DNA of 6,084 bases from JBKQWK01 sp052139595 (GTDB taxonomy: Bacteria > Actinomycetota > Thermoleophilia > UBA2241): assembly GCA_052139595.1 (NCBI GenBank), contig JBKQWK010000241.1, positions 1-6,084 of the forward strand, written 5' to 3'. Position numbers and translations under genes: made by a program. This document shows positions 1-5,346 of the stretch, one piece after another; the stretch's first letter is position 1; every line of letters begins with the position of its first letter. Under the pieces are notes generated by a model that saw only the letters and a list, made by a program, of their open reading frames with translations, had not been told where the DNA came from and made no database searches.

Positions 1-1448
1 AGCCGGCCATCAATCCGGTGCCGCGACAGATGATTGCCGTGGCTACACGCGCGGTGCTGCCCGCCGGTCATCTGCGCGTCACCGTGAGCATTCCCGGCGG
101 GGAGGAGGTTGCTCGGCGCACGTTCAACCCACGCCTCGGTGTCGTCGGCGGTCTCTCGATCCTGGGCACGTCGGGCCGCGTGATCCCCAAGTCTGAAGAT
201 GCCTGGTTGCGCTCCCTGCTGCCGCAAGTCGACATGGCGCTCGCCGCCGGCTGTGAAACGCTGTTCGTGGCTTCTGGTCGCTTTGGTGAGCGCGTCGCGC
301 GTGAGCTGTACGGTGCTGACGAGACGGCCATCGTTGAGTGCGCCAACTTCGTCGGCGAGCTGTTCGACTACTGCGTTGACGCCGGGGTGCCGCGCGTGGT
401 GCTGATTGGCCATGCTGGCAAGCTCACCAAGGTTGCGGCTGGTCTGTGGAACACCCACAGCCGTTACGGCGACGCGCGGCTGGAGACAGTGGCGGCCCTG
501 GCCGCCGCCGCCGGAGCCGCGCCGCCGCTCGTTGCCCAGCTTCTCGATCTACCGACCGTTGAAGCAGCGACGGAGGTGCTGGCCAGCGCCGGCTTGAATG
601 ATGTCTGGGACGATGTTGCCGAGCGCGTCGTGCGCCGGGCGCGAGAGCGCCTGGCGCGGCGTCGCGCCGACCGCGAAGGTATGCGTGTCGATTGTGCTGT
701 CGTGGCCTACAGCGGTGAAGTTCTCGGCCGCTCGGCGGCGCTGCGCGCCGCGCCAGCGGCCGCCGCCGGCGTGACGCGGCTCGTCGGCACTCGACCTGCG
801 GCCGCCGACGCTCGGCCGGCAACTCTGAGCCTGACGGTTGTTGGCACCGGCCCCGGTGGCGCCGACTGGCTGCCGTCGGCCGCTTGGCGCGCCATTCGCG
901 GTGCTGACGTCGTCGTCGGCGGCCGGCGGCAACTGGCCTCGTTTGCGCCGCCGGGAGTGGAGCGCGTCGTCATTGGCGCTGACATGAACGAACTCGCTGC
1001 CACCCTGCGATTGCAGAGCGGTCGGCGCGTTGTCGTGCTCGCCAGCGGCGATCCCGGCTTCTACGGCATCGCCGCCACCCTGCGTCGCCTTTTGCCGGTA
1101 GCAGAGATCGTCATCCTTCCGGGCATCAGCTCGGTTCAACTGGCCGCCGCCCGACTTGGCCGCTCGTGGCACGACGTGCATTTTGCCAGCGCTCACGGCA
1201 CCGAGCTCGCCGCAGTCATCTCGGCGGTGCGGCGCTACGAGCGCGTGTTCGCCTTGACTGATGCCGCGAACACGCCGCAGGCACTGGCGGCGGCGCTGGC
1301 GGACGTTGACGCTGACCTCGCGCTGACGGTGCTGGAGCGTCTTGGGCTGCCCGACGAGCGCATCACCGGCGGCTCGCCGGCGGCGATCGCCGCCGGCACG
1401 TTCGCCGCCCTGGCGGTCGTTTTCATTGAGCATGAGGAGCACGAATGA
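1..1448 (+). CDS. cbiD-cbiE: CbiD-CbiE fusion: cobalt-precorrin-5B C1-methyltransferase / cobalt-precorrin-7 C5-methyltransferase (5' partial)
   Basis: The frame (first full codon at 3) is open at the left edge and already reads AINPVPRQMI, an internal CbiD motif, so the GTG at 18 is not the true start and the CbiD N-terminus lies upstream. CbiD, which methylates C1 of cobalt-precorrin-5B, runs to about 750; visible hallmarks are VSIPGGEEVARRTFNPRLG, GGLSILGTSG and VLIGHAGKLTKVAAG. An Ala/Pro/Arg-rich linker (about 750-821) follows. A full-length CbiE, a tetrapyrrole methylase that methylates C5 of cobalt-precorrin-6B, occupies about 822-1445, with VVGTGPGG (837-860), ADVVVGG, ASGDPGFYGI (about 1041-1070) and LPGISSVQLA. 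There is no stop and no convincing internal start or ribosome site before CbiE, so I read one bifunctional protein. CbiE is more often fused to CbiT; here CbiT is the separate next gene, joined by an ATGA overlap. Domain assignments are firm; that the product stays uncleaved is inferred. Confidence 0.93.
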   Translation, partial: PAINPVPRQMIAVATRAVLPAGHLRVTVSIPGGEEVARRTFNPRLGVVGGLSILGTSGRVIPKSEDAWLRSLLPQVDMALAAGCETLFVASGRFGERVARELYGADETAIVECANFVGELFDYCVDAGVPRVVLIGHAGKLTKVAAGLWNTHSRYGDARLETVAALAAAAGAAPPLVAQLLDLPTVEAATEVLASAGLNDVWDDVAERVVRRARERLARRRADREGMRVDCAVVAYSGEVLGRSAALRAAPAAAAGVTRLVGTRPAAADARPATLSLTVVGTGPGGADWLPSAAWRAIRGADVVVGGRRQLASFAPPGVERVVIGADMNELAATLRLQSGRRVVVLASGDPGFYGIAATLRRLLPVAEIVILPGISSVQLAAARLGRSWHDVHFASAHGTELAAVISAVRRYERVFALTDAANTPQALAAALADVDADLALTVLERLGLPDERITGGSPAAIAAGTFAALAVVFIEHEEHE

Positions 1449-2128
1449 TCGTTCCCGACTCGAGCGCATCGCAGCGGCGATTCCTGGCAGACGACCGGTT
1501 GCCGTCGGCCGATGTTGACGTGGTGGCGCCGGGCCTGCCCGATGATCTCTTTGCCCGCGGTGCGGCGCCCATGACCAAGGCCGAGGTACGGGCGCTGACC
1601 ATGGCTCTGGCGCGCCTGCGCGTTGGCGACCGGGTGCTCGACGTCGGCGCCGGCACGGGCAGCCTGAGCGTTGAAGCGGCGCTCCTTTGCCGGCAAGGTG
1701 AGGTCGTCGCGGTCGAACGCCAGTCGGCCGCGCTTGAGCTGCTGCGGGTCAATGTCGACCGCTTTGCCCTGACTAACGTCACCGTGGTGGACGGCGTGGC
1801 ACCGACCGCATTCACCGGCCTGGGATCGTTCAACCGCATTTTGATCGGTGGCAGTGGTGGCCAGCTGGAGGCGATCCTGACGGCGCTGCCCGGGCTGCTG
1901 CGCAGTGGTGGCCGGGTGGTCGGCAATGCCGTCTGTCTGGAGACGCTGGCGACCATGGCGGCGGCGCTGCGCCGGCCGCCCTGGATCGGCTTCACCTGCA
2001 GCCAGATCAGCATCTCGCGCGCGGTACCAGCGGGACCGCTGCTGCGCTTCGAGGCACTCAACCCGGTCTGGGTGATCGCTGCCGATTTGGCCGGCGGAGA
2101 CGTGCTTGAGTCGGCGGATCAACGATGA
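1445..2128 (+). CDS. cbiT: CbiT: cobalt-precorrin-6B C15-methyltransferase (decarboxylating)
   Basis: CbiT uses S-adenosylmethionine to methylate C15 and remove the C12 acetate carboxyl of the corrin precursor, giving cobalt-precorrin-8. The 227-residue protein has the family signatures: the GAAPMTKAEVRAL entry motif (residues 39-51), the class I methyltransferase glycine loop VLDVGAGTGSLSVEAA (64-79), an acidic residue ending the next strand (VVAVERQ, 88-93) and ILIGGSGG (132-139). It is somewhat longer than a typical stand-alone CbiT (about 190 residues), with about 30 extra residues before the PMTK motif and a short tail after it. ATG 1445 is supported by GAGGAG at 1434-1439, 5 nt upstream, and overlaps the preceding stop as ATGA. 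It is encoded apart from CbiE, although the two often form one CobL-like protein. Its fold differs from the other methylases in the window. Confidence 0.95.
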   Translation: MIVPDSSASQRRFLADDRLPSADVDVVAPGLPDDLFARGAAPMTKAEVRALTMALARLRVGDRVLDVGAGTGSLSVEAALLCRQGEVVAVERQSAALELLRVNVDRFALTNVTVVDGVAPTAFTGLGSFNRILIGGSGGQLEAILTALPGLLRSGGRVVGNAVCLETLATMAAALRRPPWIGFTCSQISISRAVPAGPLLRFEALNPVWVIAADLAGGDVLESADQR

Positions 2129-2988
2129 CCACTATGATCTACGGCGTCGGTGTGGGTCCCGGTGATCCCGATCTGCTGACGGTGCGTGCGGTCGCGGTTT
2201 TGCATTCGGTGGGAGCCGTGATGGCGCCCCTGGCGCGGGCCGGCGGCGAGAGCCTGGCGCTGGCCATTGCTCGAACACACCTGCCGGCAAACTGCGAAGT
2301 TCTCACGACGCACATGCCCATGACCGAGGATCGCGCCGCGCTGGAGGCGGCCTGGGATGCGGCGGCGGCGGCGCTGCTGCGCCACGCCGCCGCCGGCGTG
2401 CCGGTCGCCTTCATCACGCTCGGCGACGCCATGCTCTACAGCACCTGGAGCTACGTACTGCAGGCGATCGGCCGGCGCGATGCGACGGCCGCGGTCGAGA
2501 CGGTGCCCGGCATTACCGCCATGTCTGCCTGCGCGGCCACCGTGGGTCGGCCGCTGGCCGAGGGCCGTGAGCCGCTGCTGGTCTGGCCCGATGCCCCGCC
2601 GGCGGATGTTGCCGCCTTACTGGCGCTGGCTCCCAACCTCGTCTTCATGAAAGCCGATCGCCATCTCGCAGCTCTGGCTCAGGTCGCTGAGAGCGCCGGG
2701 GTTGAGCCCGTCGCTGTGCGCCGGGCTTCGCAGGCCGGCGCTCACTCGACCACCGACCTGCGCTCCTGGGCCGGCGAGCACGACTACTTTACGACGGTGC
2801 TCATGCATCGGCGGGCAGAGCACACGGCGCCGTCGGCGCCGCCCGGCTCGCCGTCGGCGGCGGGCCACGGGCCGGCGTTTGCCGGCGCGGTCGCTGCTCC
2901 GGCGTCGCCTGGCACAGCAGCGACAGCGCCCGCCGCCGTCACCGCCGCCGCGACGTCTGTGCCTGACGCTGAGGAGGCACCCTCATGA
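2125..2988 (+). CDS. cbiL: CbiL: cobalt-factor II C20-methyltransferase with low-complexity tail
   Basis: CbiL performs the first committed methylation of the anaerobic pathway, at C20 of cobalt-factor II. Residues 1 to about 230 form a tetrapyrrole methylase domain: YGVGVGPGDPDLLTVRAV (6-23), ITLGDAMLYSTWSYVLQ (97-113), VPGITAMSACAA (127-138), GRPLAEGREPLLVW (141-154) and a closing YFTTVLMHRR (221-230), which resembles the usual CbiL end. The LGDAMLYST motif, rather than the CobM/CbiH-type GDPS/GDAGVYG, separates it from the other paralogues here. About 57 further residues rich in Ala, Pro, Gly and Ser (231-287) have no family counterpart that I recognise and look disordered. The start overlaps the cbiT stop as ATGA; only a weak ribosome site (GGCGGA, 2113-2118) precedes it, so coupling to cbiT translation is likely. 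Its own stop overlaps the cbiF start. CobI, the aerobic homologue, is excluded by context rather than by sequence. Confidence 0.93.
   Translation: MTTMIYGVGVGPGDPDLLTVRAVAVLHSVGAVMAPLARAGGESLALAIARTHLPANCEVLTTHMPMTEDRAALEAAWDAAAAALLRHAAAGVPVAFITLGDAMLYSTWSYVLQAIGRRDATAAVETVPGITAMSACAATVGRPLAEGREPLLVWPDAPPADVAALLALAPNLVFMKADRHLAALAQVAESAGVEPVAVRRASQAGAHSTTDLRSWAGEHDYFTTVLMHRRAEHTAPSAPPGSPSAAGHGPAFAGAVAAPASPGTAATAPAAVTAAATSVPDAEEAPS
2971..2977 (+). promoter_or_regulatory. Strong ribosome binding site for cbiF inside the cbiL tail
   Basis: GAGGAGG lies 7 nt before the cbiF ATG at 2985 and is a near-perfect Shine-Dalgarno sequence. It sits inside the last codons of cbiL, where it encodes part of the acidic DAEEAPS end. 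It fixes the cbiF start and suggests that the extreme C-terminus of CbiL is shaped by the need to carry this site. Confidence 0.8.
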
Positions 2989-3839
2989 TCTGGTTTGTCG
3001 GTGCTGGCCCTGGTGATCCCGAACTCATCACTGTCAAGGGCCGGCGGTTGCTTGAATCGGCCGACGTCGTCATCTATGCCGGCTCGCTGGTGCCCAGGAC
3101 AGTACTCACCTGGACGCGGTCGAGTTGTGTCTGCCACGACAGCGCCACGCTGCATCTGGACGAACAGGTGCAGCTCATGGTGGAGGCGCATGCGGCCGGC
3201 CGTCAGGTCGTGCGCCTGCACACCGGCGACCCCAGCCTGTACGGCGCGATCGGTGAGCAGATGCGGGCTCTCGACGAGCGTGGCATCGCCTATGCGGTGG
3301 TGCCCGGTGTGAGTTCGTTTGTGGCCGCTGCCGCGGCCCTGCCGGCCGAACTCACGCTGCCGGGCGTTTCGCAGACGGTCATCATCACCCGGCAGGCGGG
3401 GCGTACGCCGGTGCCGGCGGGGCAGGATCTGGCCTCGCTCGCCGCCCACCGCGCCACCATGGCGGTGTTCCTGTCGGCGGGCCACCTGGCCGAGACTGTG
3501 GCCGCCTTGCGTGAGCACTATCCGGAGCAGACGACAGTGGCTATCGTGCAGCGTGCCAGCTGGCCCGAAGAGAAGGTGGTGCGTGGCACGCTGGCGACGA
3601 TCGTTGCCCAGGCGGTTGCGGCTGGCGTTGAGCGCACGGCGATGATCCTCGTCGGCGATGTGCTGCGCAACGAGGGGCAAGCGTCGTTGCTGTACGACCG
3701 CAGTTTCACGCACGGGTATCGCGAGGGCGAAAGTGGCGAGGGCGAAAGTGACGAGCGTGAAGGCGGCGAGCGTGAAGGCGACGTGGCCGCAGGCGCTGCC
3801 GCCGCCGCAACCAGCGACGAGGCCGGGGAGCCGCTGTGA
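2985..3839 (+). CDS. cbiF: CbiF: cobalt-precorrin-4 C11-methyltransferase with repeat-built tail
   Basis: CbiF methylates C11 of cobalt-precorrin-4, the step after CbiH and before CbiG. Nearly every CbiF landmark is present in order: IWFVGAGPGDPELITVKG (2-19), ADVVIYAGSLVP (26-37), LHTGDPSLYGAIGEQM (78-93), VPGVSSFVAAAA (106-117), ELTLPGVSQTVIITR (122-136), GRTPVPAGQDL (139-149), QRASWPEEKVVRGTL (189-203) and LLYDRSFTHGYR (235-246), the normal C-terminal end. The protein then continues for 38 residues, beginning with Gly/Glu-rich pentapeptides encoded by a 15-bp tandem repeat and followed by an Ala/acidic stretch. This makes it 284 residues against a usual 250 or so. The ATG overlaps the cbiL stop (ATGA) and has a strong ribosome site. 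CobM, the aerobic homologue, is nearly identical in motif content; CbiG and CbiD nearby favour CbiF. Confidence 0.95.
   Translation: MIWFVGAGPGDPELITVKGRRLLESADVVIYAGSLVPRTVLTWTRSSCVCHDSATLHLDEQVQLMVEAHAAGRQVVRLHTGDPSLYGAIGEQMRALDERGIAYAVVPGVSSFVAAAAALPAELTLPGVSQTVIITRQAGRTPVPAGQDLASLAAHRATMAVFLSAGHLAETVAALREHYPEQTTVAIVQRASWPEEKVVRGTLATIVAQAVAAGVERTAMILVGDVLRNEGQASLLYDRSFTHGYREGESGEGESDEREGGEREGDVAAGAAAAATSDEAGEPL
3726..3785 (+). repeat. 15-bp tandem repeat, four units, in the cbiF tail
   Basis: Four head-to-tail 15-bp units lie at 3726-3740, 3741-3755, 3756-3770 and 3771-3785. The first two differ at one base (GGCGAAAGTGGCGAG against GGCGAAAGTGACGAG); the last two begin CGTGAAGGCG and show the same alternation of G and A in the second half, which points to a 30-bp higher-order duplication (units 1-2 then 3-4). 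They are in frame and encode GESGE, GESDE, REGGE and REGDV, a charged, probably disordered segment just after the end of the CbiF fold. The 15-bp length keeps the frame, so unit gain or loss would be tolerated. Confidence 0.9.
3825..3830 (+). promoter_or_regulatory. Ribosome binding site that decides the GTG start of cbiG
   Basis: GGGGAG lies 5 nt before the GTG at 3836. The GTG overlaps the cbiF stop as GTGA, matching the 4-nt junctions of the neighbouring genes. This supports the GTG start over any later start codon in the frame. Confidence 0.7.
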
Positions 3840-4669
3840 TCGCGGTTACGCGGCCGGGTCCGATTGCCATCGTCGCTGTGGCCGACGAAGGTGCGCATCT
3901 CGGGCTCGGTCTTGCCCGCCGGTTCACCGATCCTGAGCGGGTGACGCTCTGGGCGGCCAGGCCCTACGTCGCAGCGGCGCAAGTCTACGAGGGTTCGCTG
4001 AGCGATCTCGTCGGCTCGCTCTGGTCTGACCACGCCGCCATCATCGGCATCATGGCGAGCGGAATCATGGTGCGCTCGCTGGCGGCGCATGTTGGCTCGA
4101 AGCTGAGCGACCCGGGCATCGTTGTCGTTGACGACGCCGGCCGGTTTGCGATCAGCCTGCTCTCGGGCCACGAGGGTGGCGCCAATCGTTTAGCGGAACA
4201 GGTGGCAGCCGAGCTGAACGGCGTCGCCGTGGTGACCACCGGCAGCGAGGCACGCCGGCGGCTGGTCGTCGGCGTCGGCGCCCGCAAGGGCGTCAGCGAG
4301 CATCAGGTGCTGGCGGCAATTGACGAAGCGTTGCTCGCTGCCGGCAAGGGACGCGCCGACGTGCGCGCCCTCGCTACTATAGACATGAAGCGTGCCGAAG
4401 CCGGCATCCTGGCCGCTGCCGAGCGGCTGGCAGTGCCGGTGCAGATCATCGACCGGGAGCGCATCCGTGCTGTACAGGACGTCCTGCGCCAACCGGGTTT
4501 CGTCGAAGAGATCACAGGGGTGGCAGCAGTATGCGAACCGGCGGCGATGTTGGCCGGCGTCCAGACGAAACTTCTCGCGCCGAGGATCGTGCGCGATGGG
4601 GTGACGGCGGCGTTGGCTCAGGACATCTGTGGCTTGTCGGTCTGGGACCAGGCGGACGAGATCATTTGA
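3836..4669 (+). CDS. cbiG: CbiG: cobalt-precorrin-5A hydrolase, compact form without middle domain
   Basis: CbiG opens the delta-lactone of cobalt-precorrin-5A and releases the C2 fragment as acetaldehyde, a reaction specific to the anaerobic pathway. The N-terminal domain (about 1-137) has IAIVAVADEGAHLGLGLA, IIGIMASGIMVRSLA (69-83), KLSDPGIVVVDDAGRFAISLLSGHEGGANRLA (89-120, quoted as landmarks S91-D92-P93, S110-G111-H112, G114-G115-A116-N117) and VVTTGSE. It passes directly into the CbiG/CobE-like C-terminal domain (about 142-262): LVVGVGARKGVSEHQVLAAI and EITGVAAVCEPAAML. The roughly 80-90 residue middle domain of standard CbiG is missing, giving 277 residues against about 340-360. Family-like sequence ends near GVTAALAQ (about 4621); the last 15 residues are unlike CbiG and are read over the start of the CbiH domain. 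Start GTG 3836 overlaps the cbiF stop. Confidence 0.9.
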   Translation: MIAVTRPGPIAIVAVADEGAHLGLGLARRFTDPERVTLWAARPYVAAAQVYEGSLSDLVGSLWSDHAAIIGIMASGIMVRSLAAHVGSKLSDPGIVVVDDAGRFAISLLSGHEGGANRLAEQVAAELNGVAVVTTGSEARRRLVVGVGARKGVSEHQVLAAIDEALLAAGKGRADVRALATIDMKRAEAGILAAAERLAVPVQIIDRERIRAVQDVLRQPGFVEEITGVAAVCEPAAMLAGVQTKLLAPRIVRDGVTAALAQDICGLSVWDQADEII

Positions 4670-5346
4670 CGGCGGCGGCGGCGGCGGCTTTGGCCGCCGC
4701 CGAAGTCGTCGTCGGCTACAGACCGTACCTTGATCTGGTCGCGGACCTGGTGACTGAAAAGCGCCTGGTCGCCAGCGGCATGCGTCAGGAGACGGCGCGC
4801 GCGGCAGCGGCCGTCGCCGCGGCGACGGCCGGCGCGCGCGTGGCCGTGGTCAGCACCGGCGATGCCGGCGTGTACGGCATGGCCGGTCTCGTGCTCGAGC
4901 TGCTCCCCGAGGGCACGCCGGTGACGGTCGAGGTCGTGCCCGGCGTGACGGCCGCCAGTGCCGCCGCCGCTTGCTTGGGCGCGCCACTGATGAACGACTT
5001 TGCCGTGATCAGCTTGAGCGACCTGCTCACGCCACTCGATCTCATTGAGCGGCGACTTAGGGCCGCCGCCGACGGCGACTTCGTCATTGCTCTCTACAAC
5101 CCGCGCAGCAGCAAACGTCATGAGCCGCTGCGGCGGGCGCTGACGATCCTGCGTGCCCACCGGGCGCCGGCCACCCCCGTCGGCTTGGTGCGCAACGCCT
5201 TGCGCGACGGGCAGCGTGCGCAGGTCACTTCGCTCGCCGCCGTACGTGAGGACGACGTCGACATGATGACCGTGCTCATCGTCGGCAACAGCGCTACACA
5301 GGTACGTGACGGCCGCATGATCACACCACGGGGGTATCAGACATGA
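4531..5346 (+). CDS. cbiH: CbiH: cobalt-factor III C17-methyltransferase / ring contraction (start uncertain)
   Basis: CbiH methylates C17 and drives contraction of the macrocycle, forming the lactone that CbiG later opens. The tetrapyrrole methylase domain begins at LWLVGLGPGGRDHLT (from 4627) and carries AEVVVGYRPYLDLV, STGDAGVYGMAGLVLEL, VPGVTAASAAAACLGAPLM, DFAVISLSDLLTP and IALYNPRSSKRHEPL, all typical of CbiH/CobJ. From 4627 to the stop it is 239-240 residues, the normal CbiH length. The only ATG in this frame before the domain is 4531, which overlaps cbiG by 139 bp and adds 32 Arg/Asp/Gly-rich residues that look like a shadow of cbiG coding; AGGGGTGG at 4516-4523 could serve it. No GTG or TTG lies between; CTG at 4627 is a possible start. 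The position after PLM is Asn where many homologues have His. The identity is firm; the start is not. Confidence 0.9.
   Translation: MRTGGDVGRRPDETSRAEDRARWGDGGVGSGHLWLVGLGPGGRDHLTAAAAAALAAAEVVVGYRPYLDLVADLVTEKRLVASGMRQETARAAAAVAAATAGARVAVVSTGDAGVYGMAGLVLELLPEGTPVTVEVVPGVTAASAAAACLGAPLMNDFAVISLSDLLTPLDLIERRLRAAADGDFVIALYNPRSSKRHEPLRRALTILRAHRAPATPVGLVRNALRDGQRAQVTSLAAVREDDVDMMTVLIVGNSATQVRDGRMITPRGYQT
4671..4701 (+). repeat. (GGC)6 tract and 9-bp hairpin at the cbiG/cbiH junction
   Basis: Six GGC triplets (4671-4688) start directly after the cbiG stop codon (4667-4669). The last three can pair with GCCGCCGCC at 4693-4701 across a TTTG loop, a perfect 9-bp all-GC stem. In the cbiH frame the stretch encodes the Ala-rich helix after GGRDHLT, a place where CbiH proteins are normally Ala-rich, so coding constraint alone could explain it. 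No T-run follows, so it is not a normal intrinsic terminator. It may affect ribosome progress at this overlap. Confidence 0.6.

Noticed and set aside
18..20. GTG at 18 as the start of the first gene
   Set aside because: The frame is open to the window edge and the codons before and at this GTG read AINPVPR, an internal CbiD motif, so the gene starts upstream.
2815..2984. The low-complexity stretch at the end of cbiL as a separate small gene
   Set aside because: It is continuous in frame with CbiL, has no own start with a ribosome site, and consists only of Ala/Pro/Gly/Ser-rich sequence.
549..3713. Long open frames on the minus strand (about 300 codons each at 549-1469, 1235-2122 and 2784-3713)
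   Set aside because: They lie antisense to well-recognised cbi genes, are rich in Arg, His, Gln and Gly, and match no family I recognise. High GC makes antisense frames open by chance.
4598..4601. GGGG run in the cbiG 3' region as the site of a sequencing error causing the cbiG/cbiH frame offset
   Set aside because: The CbiG-like residues GVTAALAQ are read in the cbiG frame after this run, so an error here would destroy that conserved end; an error, if any, should lie at about 4619-4627.
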